A stretch of DNA of 64,000 bases from an uncultured Pseudomonadota bacterium (GTDB taxonomy: Bacteria > Pseudomonadota > Gammaproteobacteria > Steroidobacterales > Woeseiaceae). The notes beneath the pieces were generated by a model. The model was not told the origin of the DNA and did not search any database. It saw nothing but the letters and a program-made list of their open reading frames with translations. Location of the stretch: positions 496,001-560,000 of the forward strand of contig CAJXJW010000003.1 in assembly GCA_913055625.1 (NCBI GenBank). Direction: 5' to 3'. Position 1 is the stretch's first letter, and each line of letters opens with the position of its first letter. Made by a program: the position numbers and the translations under genes. Of this stretch, positions 35,370 through 46,254 are shown one piece after another.

Positions 35370-36845
35370 ATGGACAGACGCCAGTTCTGCAAGACCTCGC
35401 TCGCGGCCGGTATGGCCGCGGCCTACCCGATGCTCGCCGCCTGCGGCAAGAAAGCGGACACCAGCATTCCCGCCGTGTCGCTGGACGGCGCGTCCATGGA
35501 GCTCGGCAAGGCCGCCATCAACGAACTCCAGGATGCGGTTTCCGGCACGGTGATGCTGTCGGGGCATCCCCAGTACGACACCGCGCGCAAGATCTGGAAC
35601 GGCATGCACGACAAGCGGCCGGCGCTGATCGTGCGCCCGTCCGGCACGCAGGACGTCGTGCATGCCGTCGAATTCGCCCGCGACAACAACCTGTTGCTGG
35701 CGGTGAAGGGCGGCGGCCACAGCTGGCCCGGCAAGTCCACGTGCGACGGCGGGCTGATGCTCGACCTCGGCGGATCGATGAACACCGTGAACGTCGATCG
35801 CGACGCCCGGGTCGCGCGGGCAAACGGCGGCGCGCTCCTGAATGCCCTCGACTCGGCAGCGCTCGAGAAAGGCCTCGTCACGACGGCCGGCGTCGTGTCG
35901 CACACCGGCGTCGGTGGCTTCACGCTCGGCGGCGGATTCGGGCGATTGAACCGCAAGTTCGGGCTGACGATCGACAACCTGCTCGGCGCCGAGATCGTCA
36001 CGGCCGATGGCAAGGTGCGCTACGTCTCCGCGGACGAGGAGTCCGACCTGTTCTGGGCCCTGCGCGGCGGCGGCGGCAACTTCGGCGTCGTGACCCGGTT
36101 CGACTACCGGCTGCATGACTTCGACCGCAACGTGCTGTCCGGCATGATCGTGTGGCCCATCGACCAGGCGCGTGACGTGCTCGAGTTCTACGGCGACTGG
36201 TACCGGGGCCTGTCGCGCGACCTGTACGTCGGCCCCGCAATGATGACCATGCCCGAGGGCGGCAGCGTCATCGCGATGGAAGTCGTGTACGCGGGCGACG
36301 ACCCGGCAGCGGGCGAAAAGGAGATGGCGCCGCTGCGTGCGATCGGCACGCCGATGGACGACGGCATCAAGATGCAGGACTACATGGTCATGCAGACGCA
36401 GGAGGACGAGTCCTTCGGTCACGGCGTGCGCTCCTACGCGAAGAACGGCATGGTGCGCGAGATCACCGGCGAACTCGTCGACCAGCTGCTCGACTCGTTC
36501 CGCCCCGACCCGCGCCTCGCCGTCTTCACGCACACGGCCGGCGGCGCGGTGAAAGACGTCGGCGAACTCGACACCGCGTTCCCGCACCGCAATGCCGAGA
36601 CGATGATCATCGTCGGCGGCGGCTGGATGGACCCGGCCGACGACGAGTCCGCGATGGCGTCCGCGCGCGAGTGGTTCTCGGAGCTCGAGCCCTACACGGG
36701 CGGCTACTACGACAACATCGAGTTCGAGGGCGACGAGTCCGTGAAGCGCAACTACGGCCCGAACTACGCCCGCCTGCGCGCCATCAAGGGCCAGGTGGAC
36801 CCGGGCAACCTGTTCCGGATGAACAGCAACATCGAGCCGGCGTAG
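35370..36845 (+). CDS. Tat-exported FAD-binding oxidase, berberine-bridge-enzyme family
   Basis: A 491-residue flavoprotein with a twin-arginine signal (MDRRQFCKTSLAAGMAAAYP) that also has a lipobox-like LAAC. The PCMH-type FAD domain contains LLLAVKGGGHSWPG, whose His is the usual 8-alpha flavin attachment site, GVGGFTLGGGFGRLNRKFGL and FWALRGGGGNFGVVTRF. The BBE C-terminal segment is KRNYGPNYARLRAIKGQVDP. The cysteine that makes a second flavin bond in bicovalent members is missing (VVSHTGVGG instead of a CP-type loop), so flavin is probably linked once. The substrate is likely a sugar or alcohol but is unknown. It ends 3 bases from the convergent trmL. Confidence 0.88.
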   Translation: MDRRQFCKTSLAAGMAAAYPMLAACGKKADTSIPAVSLDGASMELGKAAINELQDAVSGTVMLSGHPQYDTARKIWNGMHDKRPALIVRPSGTQDVVHAVEFARDNNLLLAVKGGGHSWPGKSTCDGGLMLDLGGSMNTVNVDRDARVARANGGALLNALDSAALEKGLVTTAGVVSHTGVGGFTLGGGFGRLNRKFGLTIDNLLGAEIVTADGKVRYVSADEESDLFWALRGGGGNFGVVTRFDYRLHDFDRNVLSGMIVWPIDQARDVLEFYGDWYRGLSRDLYVGPAMMTMPEGGSVIAMEVVYAGDDPAAGEKEMAPLRAIGTPMDDGIKMQDYMVMQTQEDESFGHGVRSYAKNGMVREITGELVDQLLDSFRPDPRLAVFTHTAGGAVKDVGELDTAFPHRNAETMIIVGGGWMDPADDESAMASAREWFSELEPYTGGYYDNIEFEGDESVKRNYGPNYARLRAIKGQVDPGNLFRMNSNIEPA

Positions 36846-36848
36846 GAA

Positions 36849-37313
36849 CTACTCGCCGCCCGTGAACCCCTGCTGCCGCCAGGCCTCGTAGACGAGGACC
36901 GCGGCGGCGTTCGACAGGTTCAGGCTGCGGTTGCCTGGCACCATCGGCAGCCGCAGCCGCTGTTCCGGCGGCAAGTTGTCGAGCACGGCCTGCGGCAGGC
37001 CGCGCGTCTCCGGGCCGAACAGGAACGCGTCGCCGGCGCGGTACCGCACCTCGGCGTACGGCACCGTCCCGCGCGTGCTGAGCGCGAAGACGCGCGGCGA
37101 CCTCACCGCATCCAGGCAGTCCTCCAGCGAGGCATGCGTCCGGACGTCCGCGTATTCGCGGTAGTCGAGGCCGGCGCGCTTCAGCCGTGCGTCGTCGAGT
37201 TCGAAGCCGAGCGGCTCGACGAGGTGCAGGGCGCTGCCGGTGTTCGCACACAGCCGGATGATGTTGCCGGTGTTCGGTGGTATTTCCGGCTCGTAGAGAA
37301 TGATCGAGAACAT
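36849..37313 (-). CDS. trmL: tRNA (cytidine(34)-2'-O)-methyltransferase TrmL
   Basis: A 154-residue SPOUT methyltransferase of normal TrmL length. Motifs are MFSIILYEPEIPPNTGNIIR, ANTGSALHLVEPLGFELDD, LFGPETRGLPQAVL and LRLPMVPGNRSLNLSNAAAV, which form the trefoil-knot S-adenosylmethionine site. It methylates the wobble base of tRNA(Leu) isoacceptors. In enteric bacteria the gene lies near secB-gpsA, consistent with the present position. It is divergent from pyrD. Confidence 0.94.
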   Translation of the reverse strand: MFSIILYEPEIPPNTGNIIRLCANTGSALHLVEPLGFELDDARLKRAGLDYREYADVRTHASLEDCLDAVRSPRVFALSTRGTVPYAEVRYRAGDAFLFGPETRGLPQAVLDNLPPEQRLRLPMVPGNRSLNLSNAAAVLVYEAWRQQGFTGGE

Positions 37314-37393
37314 GGACGGGGCGGCGCGAACGTTGCGGCGAGGGTAGCACGGGCTGCGGCGGCGCCCGGCCGATCTGTGTAGAATGCCGCCCG

Positions 37394-38344
37394 ATGACCG
37401 CCCCCGCCTTCAGGACGCAACCCGCACTGCATACGGATTTCTGCGGCGTGCCGATGGCGTCGCCCATCGTGCTGCTGTCCGGCTGCGTCGGTTTCGGCGA
37501 GGAGTACACGCGCGTCGAGGGCTTTTCCAACGCCGACGTCGGCGCGGTGGTGCTCAAGGGCACGACGGCCGAAGAGCGCCTCGGAAACCCGCCGCACCGC
37601 GTGTACGAGACACCGATGGGCATGCTGAACGCGATCGGCCTTCAGAACCCCGGCGTCGACCGGGTCGTCGACGAGATCCTTCCCGGCCTCGACTTTTCAG
37701 AGACGCGGTTCTTCGCGAACGTCTCCGGCTCGACGATCCTCGAGTACGAGCGCGTAACCGCGCGTTTCGACGACTCGCCGATCGACGCGATCGAGATCAA
37801 CATCTCCTGCCCGAACGTCAAGGAGGGCGGCGTGCAGTTCGGCAACGACCCCGACATGTCGGCACGCGTCGTCGAGGCCTGCCGCGCGCAGACCTCGAAG
37901 CCGATCATCACGAAGCTCTCGCCGAACCAGACGGACATCGCCGAGAACGCGCGGCGCTGCATCGAGGCCGGCACCGACGGCTTCGCCGTGATCAACACGC
38001 TGATGGGCATGGCCGTCGACGTGCGCACGCGCCGCCCGGTTATCGGCAACCGGCAGGGCGGCCTGTCCGGCCCGGCTATCAAGCCGATCGCGCTATTGAA
38101 GGTGCACCAGGTCTACGAGGTCGCGAAGGACCACGGCGTGCCGATCATCGGCCAGGGCGGCATCTGCACGGCCGAGGACGCGCTGGAGTTCATCATCGCC
38201 GGGGCGAGCGCCGTCGGCATCGGCACCGCGCTGTTCTACGACCCGCTGGTCTGCCGGAAGATCAATGCGGGTATCGCCGATTACCTCACGCACCACGGCT
38301 TCGGCTCCGCGTCGGAGCTCGTCGGGACGCTCGAAGCGTCGTAG
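37394..38344 (+). CDS. pyrD: Dihydroorotate dehydrogenase, class 1B-like
   Basis: A 316-residue FMN-binding beta/alpha barrel. Key motifs are FCGVPMASPIVLLSGCVG, VLKGTTAEERLGNPPHRVYE, NAIGLQNPGVDRVVDE, DAIEINISCPNVKEGG with the active-site cysteine of class 1 enzymes, ITKLSPNQTDIAENARR, GGLSGPAIKPIALLKVHQVY and PIIGQGGICTAEDALEFIIA. It oxidises dihydroorotate to orotate in pyrimidine synthesis. Class 1B enzymes normally work with a PyrK electron-transfer subunit; no pyrK lies next to it here. It ends 7 bases from the convergent ntrC. Confidence 0.88.
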   Translation: MTAPAFRTQPALHTDFCGVPMASPIVLLSGCVGFGEEYTRVEGFSNADVGAVVLKGTTAEERLGNPPHRVYETPMGMLNAIGLQNPGVDRVVDEILPGLDFSETRFFANVSGSTILEYERVTARFDDSPIDAIEINISCPNVKEGGVQFGNDPDMSARVVEACRAQTSKPIITKLSPNQTDIAENARRCIEAGTDGFAVINTLMGMAVDVRTRRPVIGNRQGGLSGPAIKPIALLKVHQVYEVAKDHGVPIIGQGGICTAEDALEFIIAGASAVGIGTALFYDPLVCRKINAGIADYLTHHGFGSASELVGTLEAS

Positions 38345-38351
38345 CCGCGCG

Positions 38352-39744
<1,393 letters not shown>

Positions 39745-39755
<11 letters not shown>

Positions 39756-40794
39756 GGGTAACCAGGTCCTGCTGCTCGAGCGGGAGTCGGATGGAAAAGA
39801 CCGTGCGTCCGGGGCGGCTGTCGAATTCAATGAGGCCTCCATGTCGGCTGATCAGCTCCTGCGCGGCCGGTAACCCCAATCCCGTGCCTTCAGGTCGGCT
39901 GGTAACGAGTGGATAGAACACCGAGTCCTGCAGGTCGCGCGGGATGCCCGGCCCGTCGTCCTCGATGTCGATGCTGGCGATGACCCGGTGCCGGACCTCG
40001 CCGATGGTGAAGTTCGTCGCCGCGCGCGTGCGCAGCGTGATCGTGCCGTGGCCCTCGAGCGCCGCCGCGGCGTTGCGCACGATGTTCAGCAGCGCCTGGA
40101 CCATCTGGTCGCGGTCCATCCGGATCTCGGGCAGGCCCGGGTCGTAGTCGCGCCGGATCGTCAGTGCGCGGTGATCCTCGGCTTCGATCAGGCGCACGAC
40201 GTACTCGAGCAGCTCGTGCACGTTGAGCGGCTCCTTGCGCGGCGGGCCGCCCGGACCGAGCAGCGTGTCGACGAGTCCGGCGAGGCGGTCGGTTTCACTG
40301 ATCACGACGTCCGTATACTCGCGCAGCTCCGGGGATTCGAGCTGCTTGGCCAGGAGCTGCGCGGCGCCGCGGATGCCGCCGAGCGGGTTCTTTATCTCGT
40401 GCGCGAGCTGTCGGATCATCTGGCGCCCGGCGCCGTGCTGGATCAGGAGCGCGTTCTCGCGCGTGATCTTGGAGCGCCGGGTCACGTCGGTCATCTCGAC
40501 CAGCAACGCGGCCTCGCCACTGCCCACCGGTGATACGCGGCAGTCGATGATCCGCTCCTCCGCGTGCACCTCGGTGTTCGGCAGTGTGAGCTCGGTTGCG
40601 TAGTGGTCACCCGTGTCGATGACGCGGGAGAGGACGTCGCGGAGTTCCGGCTCGTCCCCGACGAGCCGCAGCAGCGAGTCGCCGCGGGCGCGGCGTTCGC
40701 TGATGCCGAGCAGGTTTTCCGCCGCGGGATTCAGCGCGACGATCAGCAGGGAGCGGTCCAGCAGGGCGATGCCGGTTGCGAGACTGTCGAGGAT
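39745..40794 (-). CDS. ntrB: Nitrogen sensor kinase NtrB, no canonical start codon
   Basis: A sensor kinase of about 350 residues: a PAS domain (ILDSLATGIALLDRSLLIVA onward), a HisKA domain with the phosphorylated His in IRQLAHEIKNPLGGIRGAAQ and a HATPase domain with NIVRNAAAALEG, DDGPGIPRDL and GTGLGLPAAQEL. It phosphorylates or dephosphorylates NtrC under control of PII. The frame is open far upstream into the DUF4124 gene, but from there to the PAS domain it holds no ATG, GTG or TTG. ATC at 40794 is given as a nominal start; ATT at 40911 is another choice, and the true N-terminus is uncertain. A (GGCACC)-type repeat just upstream could hide an indel. Confidence 0.85.
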
Positions 40795-40877
40795 GTGACG
40801 GGCGTCGCGGTCGAGGAAGCCGCCGGAGCCGGTGCCGGTGCCGGTGCCGCCGCGCGAGCCACGGGCGCCGGTCCCGC

Positions 40878-41402
40878 CTAGAAGTTCACCGTGTTCTGCT
40901 GTACGTAGAATCGGTTCGGCTGGCTGCGGATCATCAATTTGCCGGTCTCGTCGATCACTTCCGCCTGGATGTTGTGCACCCCGCGGTACACCTCCTCGAT
41001 CTGGAAGCTCGTGCCACTGACCAGCCGCGGTGTGCCGTCGAAGTACACGCGGACCTGGTGGCCCGGCTGCAGCCCCGGCGTCAACGCCAGCTGTACGTTC
41101 AGGACGCCCTCGATGTTCCATAGCGTCTCTTCCGCAGCGGGTGCCGTGACCGTGAGGCTCTCGTACCGGGCCGGCGCCGCGGCTGACTCGGCGTCCGCGC
41201 TGTCACTTGCCCGGTTGGCCGACTGTTCGTAGCGGCGCACGGTGGTCGTGTTCGCCTCGGGCAGCTCGATGACCTCGGCGCCCGGCTCGGGCCGGTCGGA
41301 ATAATGGACGACGCCGTCGCTGTCCACCCAGCGATAGGCATCCGCCGCCAGCGAGCCGGCGGCAAAGATTCCTGCGAGCAGGAAAATCGGGCGCTTGTCC
41401 AT
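40878..41402 (-). CDS. Periplasmic DUF4124 domain protein
   Basis: A 174-residue exported protein with a signal peptide (MDKRPIFLLAGIFAAGSLAA) followed at once by the DUF4124 motif DAYRWVDSDGVVHYSDRPEP, then a linker and an Ig-like beta domain ending FYVQQNTVNF. DUF4124 proteins commonly lie between glnA and ntrB in gammaproteobacteria, but their role is unknown. It lies 82 bases downstream of glnA behind a strong hairpin and directly upstream of ntrB. Confidence 0.88.
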   Translation of the reverse strand: MDKRPIFLLAGIFAAGSLAADAYRWVDSDGVVHYSDRPEPGAEVIELPEANTTTVRRYEQSANRASDSADAESAAAPARYESLTVTAPAAEETLWNIEGVLNVQLALTPGLQPGHQVRVYFDGTPRLVSGTSFQIEEVYRGVHNIQAEVIDETGKLMIRSQPNRFYVQQNTVNF

Positions 41403-41438
41403 ACAGTTAGCATAGCAACGGGTGCCGCCTCGAAGCCA

Positions 41439-41473
41439 GTGAACCGGGCGGCCAAAAGTGCCGCCCAGTTCAC
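41439..41473 (-). terminator. Hairpin downstream of glnA
   Basis: A 14-bp inverted repeat (41439-41452 with 41460-41473, one mismatch) around a 7-base loop lies 11 bases past the glnA stop on the minus strand. There is no T-tract. It probably limits read-through from glnA into the DUF4124-ntrB-ntrC genes. Confidence 0.55.
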
Positions 41474-41484
41474 ATTTCTGGCGA

Positions 41485-42894
41485 TCAGAGGCTGTAGTAC
41501 ATGTCGAACTCGACGGGGTGCGTCGTCATGCGCAGGCGCGTGACGTTCTCCATCTTGAGGTCGATGTAGGCGTCGATCAGGTCGTCCGAGAAGACGTCGC
41601 CCTTCTTCAGGAACTCCCGGTCGGCGTCCAGTGCGTTGAGTGCCTCCTCGAGCGAAAACGCGACGAGCTGCAACTGCTTCTCTTCCTCCGGCGGCAGGTC
41701 GTACAGGTCCTTGTCCATGGCGTCGCCCGGGTGGATCTTGTTCTGGATGCCGTCGAGGCCGGCCATCATCAGCGCCGAGAACGCGAGGTACGGGTTCGCC
41801 ATCGAGTCCGGGAAGCGCACTTCGATGCGGCGAGCCTTCGGGTTCGACACCCAGGGGATGCGGATCGAGGCAGAGCGGTTGCGCGCGGAGTAGGCGAGGA
41901 TCGTCGGCGCTTCGAAGCCCGGCACCAGGCGTTTGTAGCTGTTCGTGGCCGGGTTCGTGAATGCGTTGATCGCCTTCGCGTGCTTGATGACGCCGCCGAT
42001 GTAGTAAAGCGCGGTTTCGGACAGGCCACCGTACTCGTCGCCGGAAAACAGGTTCTTGCCGTCCTTCGCGAGCGACTGGTGAACGTGCATGCCGTTACCG
42101 TTGTCGTTCACGAGCGGCTTCGGCATGAACGTGGCCGTCTTGCCGTAGGCGTGCGCCACGTTGTGGATGACGTACTTGAGGATCTGCACCTCGTCCGCCT
42201 TCTTCACGAGCGTGTTGAACAGCGCACCGATCTCGCACTGGCCAGCCGTCGCCACCTCGTGGTGGTGGACTTCCGTTTCCACGCCCATGTCGTCGAGGGC
42301 GAGACACATGGCCGAGCGCAGGTCGTGCAGCGAGTCGACCGGCGGTACCGGGAAGTAGCCGCCCTTGACGGTCGGGCGGTGACCCGTGTTCGCGTCCTCG
42401 CTCGATCGGCCGCGGTTCCAGGCGCCTTCCTCGGAATCCACCTTGTAGAACGCGCCGTGCATCGAGTCGTCCCAGGAGACGTTGTCGAACACGAAGAACT
42501 CGTTCTCCGGGCCGAAGAACGCCGTGTCGGCAATGCCGGTGGACTTCAGGTACGCCTCGGCGCGCTCGGCGAGCGAGCGCGGGCAGCGATCGTAGCCCTG
42601 CATCGTCGACGGCTCGACGACGTTGCAGCGCAGGTTCAGCGTGGTTTCCTCGGAGAACAGGTCGATGACCGCCGTTGACGCGTCCGGCATCAGGATCATG
42701 TCGGACTCGTTGATGCCCTTCCAGCCGGAGATCGACGAGCCGTCGAACATCTTCCCGTCCTCGAACAGGTCCTCATCGACCGTTCGCGCGGGCACGCTGA
42801 CGTGTTGTTCCTTACCTTTCGTGTCCGTAAAACGGAAATCGACGAATTTGACCTCTTTTTCTTTGATGAGGGCGAGTACCTCTGACGGCTTCAT
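41485..42894 (-). CDS. glnA: Glutamine synthetase, type I
   Basis: A 469-residue enzyme that makes glutamine from glutamate, ammonia and ATP; it assembles as a dodecamer. Motifs are [80 protein letters not shown] and the adenylylation site [14 protein letters not shown] near residue 400, indicating control by GlnE. Transcription should depend on sigma-54 and NtrC: a matching promoter lies at 42961-42976 and two NtrC sites farther upstream, and ntrB-ntrC are encoded just downstream. Confidence 0.97.
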   Translation of the reverse strand: MKPSEVLALIKEKEVKFVDFRFTDTKGKEQHVSVPARTVDEDLFEDGKMFDGSSISGWKGINESDMILMPDASTAVIDLFSEETTLNLRCNVVEPSTMQGYDRCPRSLAERAEAYLKSTGIADTAFFGPENEFFVFDNVSWDDSMHGAFYKVDSEEGAWNRGRSSEDANTGHRPTVKGGYFPVPPVDSLHDLRSAMCLALDDMGVETEVHHHEVATAGQCEIGALFNTLVKKADEVQILKYVIHNVAHAYGKTATFMPKPLVNDNGNGMHVHQSLAKDGKNLFSGDEYGGLSETALYYIGGVIKHAKAINAFTNPATNSYKRLVPGFEAPTILAYSARNRSASIRIPWVSNPKARRIEVRFPDSMANPYLAFSALMMAGLDGIQNKIHPGDAMDKDLYDLPPEEEKQLQLVAFSLEEALNALDADREFLKKGDVFSDDLIDAYIDLKMENVTRLRMTTHPVEFDMYYSL

Positions 42895-42960
42895 GGGATG
42901 TCCTCCGAGTGCATTGCAAGTGGTTTGGCCCGTCGCCTACGGGCCCGGGTAGCCAGAGAG

Positions 42961-42976
42961 TGCAGGTTTTGTGCCA
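42961..42976 (-). promoter_or_regulatory. glnA: Sigma-54 promoter of glnA
   Basis: On the minus strand the sequence reads TGGCAC-AAAAC-CTGCA. The invariant GG (-24) and GC (-12) and the 5-base spacer match the sigma-54 consensus TGGCACnnnnnTTGCA. It lies about 67 bases before the glnA start. Confidence 0.8.
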
Positions 42977-43019
42977 AAATGGTGCTGAGCCCAAGCTATT
43001 GATTGTATTGAAGGCCGAG

Positions 43020-43028
43020 TTATCCACA
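43020..43028 (+). promoter_or_regulatory. Perfect DnaA box in the glnA-glyQ gap
   Basis: TTATCCACA, the consensus 9-mer, stands alone between the glnA sigma-54 promoter and the NtrC sites, 14 kb from the probable oriC. Because 9-mers recur by chance, function is uncertain. Confidence 0.4.
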
Positions 43029-43039
43029 GCCCTTGATGC

Positions 43040-43054
43040 GCACCAAGTCCGTGC
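43040..43054. promoter_or_regulatory. NtrC-binding site, promoter-proximal
   Basis: GCACCAAGTCCGTGC matches the dyad GCACC-N5-GGTGC with one mismatch. It lies about 64 bases upstream of the -24 element of the glnA promoter, a normal enhancer distance. Confidence 0.6.
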
Positions 43055-43070
43055 GAAACGCACCGCGATC

Positions 43071-43085
43071 GCACCATCCTAGTGC
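43071..43085. promoter_or_regulatory. NtrC-binding site, promoter-distal
   Basis: GCACCATCCTAGTGC (followed by A) matches GCACC-N5-GGTGC with one mismatch. It is 31 bases from the other site, that is three helical turns, the same spacing as the paired NtrC enhancer sites of enteric glnA. The rest of the 331-base gap up to glyQ shows only a TATAAT at 43180-43185, a likely -10 element for glyQ. Confidence 0.6.
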
Positions 43086-43225
43086 ATTCCGCCCCGCTTT
43101 GCATCATGTGTTCCGCCGCGACCGGGACCGCGCGTTCCCCGGCCATCGCGCGATGTCGCCCCTTCGGCCCCGGGGCCGCTATAATCCGCGACTTTTTGGC
43201 GCACCGAGCCTGTAGAATTTTCCCG

Positions 43226-44158
43226 ATGAAGACCGACGCGGCGCCGACGCGCCTTTCCTTCCAGGACCTCATTCTCCGCCTCCAGGAATACTGGGCGGCC
43301 CGCGGCTGCGTGATCCTGCAGCCCTATGACAAGGAGATGGGGGCCGGCACGTTCCACCCGGCGACGTTCCTCCGGGCCGTGGGGCCGGAACCCTGGAGCG
43401 CAGCCTATGTTCAGCCTTCGCGGCGCCCGACGGACGGGCGCTACGGCGACAACCCGTTCCGGCTGCAGCATTACTACCAGTACCAGGTGGTCATCAAGCC
43501 GTCCCCGGACGACATCCAGGACCTGTACCTCGACTCGCTGCGCGCGATCGGTATCGACCCGCTCGTGCACGACATCCGCTTCGTCGAGGACAACTGGGAG
43601 TCGCCGACGCTCGGCGCCTGGGGCCTCGGCTGGGAAGTCTGGCTGAACGGCATGGAGGTCACGCAGTTCACGTACTTCCAGCAGGTCGGCGGGCTCGAGT
43701 GCCGGCCGGTGACCGGCGAGATCACCTACGGCCTCGAACGCCTCGCGATGTACCTGCAGGACGTGGAGAGCATCTTCGACATCGTCTGGACGGACGGCCC
43801 GCTCGGCCGCATTACTTACGGCGACGTCTACCACCAGAACGAGGTGGAGCAGTCGAAGTACAACTTCGAGCTCGCGGACGTGGACACGCTGTTCGGCGCG
43901 TTCGACCACTGCGAACGCGAGGTCGTGCGGCTGATCGACGCCGGGCTCGCGCTGCCGGCCTACGAGCGCATGCTCGAGGCCTCGCACCTGTTCAACCTGC
44001 TCGACGCGCGCCAGGCCATCTCGGTGAGCGAGCGCCAGCGCTTCATCCTGCGCGTGCGCACGATGGCGCGCTCGATCGCGGAGGCGTATTTCGCGAGCCG
44101 CGAGGCGCTGGGCTTCCCGATGGTCGAGTCGGTGCAGGCCGCGCGGGGTGCCGCATGA
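43226..44158 (+). CDS. glyQ: Glycyl-tRNA synthetase alpha subunit
   Basis: A 310-residue catalytic subunit of the alpha2-beta2 enzyme. The start is the ATG at 43226 ([20 protein letters not shown]); the longer upstream frame runs through the promoter region. Motifs include [60 protein letters not shown] and [20 protein letters not shown]. It charges tRNA(Gly). The stop overlaps the glyS start by 4 bases (ATGA), which couples the two subunits. Confidence 0.97.
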   Translation: MKTDAAPTRLSFQDLILRLQEYWAARGCVILQPYDKEMGAGTFHPATFLRAVGPEPWSAAYVQPSRRPTDGRYGDNPFRLQHYYQYQVVIKPSPDDIQDLYLDSLRAIGIDPLVHDIRFVEDNWESPTLGAWGLGWEVWLNGMEVTQFTYFQQVGGLECRPVTGEITYGLERLAMYLQDVESIFDIVWTDGPLGRITYGDVYHQNEVEQSKYNFELADVDTLFGAFDHCEREVVRLIDAGLALPAYERMLEASHLFNLLDARQAISVSERQRFILRVRTMARSIAEAYFASREALGFPMVESVQAARGAA

Positions 44159-46245
44159 AGACCGCGGACTTTCTCGTCGAGATCGGCACCGAGGAGTTGC
44201 CGCCGAAAGCGCTGCGCACGCTGATGGATGCGTTCCGCGACAACCTCGCGAGCCGTGTCGACGAGGCGCGCCTCGCGCACGGCGAACTGCACGCGTATGC
44301 GAGTCCGCGGCGCCTGGCCGTGCGCATCGACCAACTCGCACTTGCACAGGAAGACCGCACGTCCGAGCAGAAGGGCCCGCCGGTGCGCGTCGCGTTCGAC
44401 GACGACGGCAAGCCGAAGCCCGCCGCCGAAGCGTTCGCGAAGAAATGCGGCGTCGCCGTCGAGGACCTCGAACGCGTGGCCACCGACAAGGGTGAGTGGC
44501 TCGTCTGCAACGTCACCGAGATGGGGCGGGGCGCGGACGAACTGCTACCGGAACTCGTCGAGGCCGCGCTCGCGGCGCTGCCGATCCCGCGGCGAATGCG
44601 CTGGGGTGCCGGCGAGGCCGAGTTCGTCCGGCCCGTGCACTGGGTATTGATGCTGCACGGCGAACGCGTCGTCGACGGCGAGATCATGGGTCATCGCGCG
44701 GGCAACACCACGCGCGGGCACCGCTTCCACGCAAACCGCGAGATCACGATCGCGCGGCCGGATGCCTATCTCGACGCACTGGAATCCGACGGCCGCGTCA
44801 TCGCGGACTTCGACCGCCGCCGCGCACTCATCGTCGACGGCGTCGCGAAGGCCGCGGCGGCGGCCAAGGGCACGGTCGTCGACGGCGAGAGCCTGTACGA
44901 CGAGGTCGCCGCGCTGGTCGAGTGGCCGGTGCCGCTGACCGGCCGCTTCGACAAGGCCTTCCTCGAGCTGCCGCGCGAGGTGGTCACGTCCACGCTGACC
45001 GGCCACCAGCGTTACTTCCCGGTGGCCGGCAAGGGCGGCGCGCTGCTGCCGGCCTTCGTCACCGTCGCGAACCTCGAGAGCAAAGACCCGGACCAGGTGC
45101 GTGACGGCAACGAGCGCGTGATCCTGCCGCGGCTCGCGGACGCCGCGTTCTTCTGGGACCACGACCGCAAGCGCACGCTCGCCGAGCGGGAAGCGGACCT
45201 CGCCGACGTCGTCTACCAGCAGGGGCTCGGCAGCCTGCGCGACAAGGCCGCGCGCACCGCGGACCTCGCTGCGTCGCTTGCCGACGAACTCGGGCTGAAC
45301 CCCGAACCCGTGCGCCGCGCCGCGCTGCTCGCGAAGTGCGACCTGCTGACCGGCATGGTGGGCGAGTTCCCCGAGCTGCAGGGCACGATGGGAAGCTACT
45401 ACGCGAACGCCGATGGCGAGCCCGAGAGCGTCGCCACGGCGATCGGCGAGCATTACCAGCCGCGCTTTGCCGGCGACGCCATCCCGGCCACCGACGCCGG
45501 CCGCCTGCTGGCCGTGGCCGACAAGCTCGACACGATCGCCGGCGTGTTCGCGCTCGGCAAGAGGCCCTCCGGCAACCGCGACCCGTTCGCGCTGCGGCGC
45601 GCCGCGCTCGGCATCGTGCGCACGCTCGTCGAGGGCGGCATCGACATCGACCTCAAGGCCGCGATCACCCGCGCCGCCGACGCGCAGCCGACCGACGGTG
45701 CGCCGACCGACGCGCTCGCGGCAGACATCTACGGCTTCATCGTCGAGCGCCTGCGCAACTACTTCCTGGACCGCGACGCGTCGCTCGGGGCCGAAACCTT
45801 TGACGCCGTGCTTGCGCGCGAGCCTGCGTCGCTGGTCGATTTCGCGCGACGCCTCGACGCCGTGCAGAGCTTCGTTGCGCTCGACGAAGCCGCGAGCCTC
45901 GCGGCGGCGAACAAGCGCATCGCGAACATCCTGCGAAAATCCGCGGAAAGCGGCGAGGCCATTGCCACGCTGAACGTGGCGCTGTTCGACGAGCCGGCCG
46001 AGGGTGCGCTGGCGAAGGCGACGGCCAGCGCGGTCACCGCGGTGTCGCCGCTGCTCGAGGGCCGCGAGTACACCGAGGCGATGCGCCAGCTCGCGGGCCT
46101 GCGCGACCCGGTGGACCGCTTTTTCGACGACGTGCTCGTCATGGCCGACGACGATGCGCTGCGCGCAAACCGCCTGGCGCTGCTCGCCGACGTCCGTGAC
46201 CTGTTCCTGCGCGTGGCCGACGTGTCGCGCCTGGCGATCGACTGA
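44155..46245 (+). CDS. glyS: Glycyl-tRNA synthetase beta subunit
   Basis: A 696-residue protein starting [20 protein letters not shown] at the ATG overlapping the glyQ stop. The HD-like and tRNA-binding regions are recognised by [31 protein letters not shown] and [20 protein letters not shown], with a DALR-type anticodon-binding C-terminus ending [20 protein letters not shown]. It binds tRNA for the alpha subunit. It is followed after 9 bases by gmhB, the common gammaproteobacterial order. Confidence 0.96.
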   Translation: MKTADFLVEIGTEELPPKALRTLMDAFRDNLASRVDEARLAHGELHAYASPRRLAVRIDQLALAQEDRTSEQKGPPVRVAFDDDGKPKPAAEAFAKKCGVAVEDLERVATDKGEWLVCNVTEMGRGADELLPELVEAALAALPIPRRMRWGAGEAEFVRPVHWVLMLHGERVVDGEIMGHRAGNTTRGHRFHANREITIARPDAYLDALESDGRVIADFDRRRALIVDGVAKAAAAAKGTVVDGESLYDEVAALVEWPVPLTGRFDKAFLELPREVVTSTLTGHQRYFPVAGKGGALLPAFVTVANLESKDPDQVRDGNERVILPRLADAAFFWDHDRKRTLAEREADLADVVYQQGLGSLRDKAARTADLAASLADELGLNPEPVRRAALLAKCDLLTGMVGEFPELQGTMGSYYANADGEPESVATAIGEHYQPRFAGDAIPATDAGRLLAVADKLDTIAGVFALGKRPSGNRDPFALRRAALGIVRTLVEGGIDIDLKAAITRAADAQPTDGAPTDALAADIYGFIVERLRNYFLDRDASLGAETFDAVLAREPASLVDFARRLDAVQSFVALDEAASLAAANKRIANILRKSAESGEAIATLNVALFDEPAEGALAKATASAVTAVSPLLEGREYTEAMRQLAGLRDPVDRFFDDVLVMADDDALRANRLALLADVRDLFLRVADVSRLAID

Positions 46246-46254
46246 GGGGCCACG

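Noticed and set aside
40794..41402. A frameshifted fusion of the DUF4124 protein with NtrB
   Set aside because: Both halves have normal lengths on their own and DUF4124 has its usual end and stop; separate genes are more likely, although the ntrB start remains unclear.
43082..43225. N-terminal extension of glyQ
   Set aside because: It overlaps an NtrC site and the TATAAT element, and GlyQ homologues begin at the MKTDA-type start.
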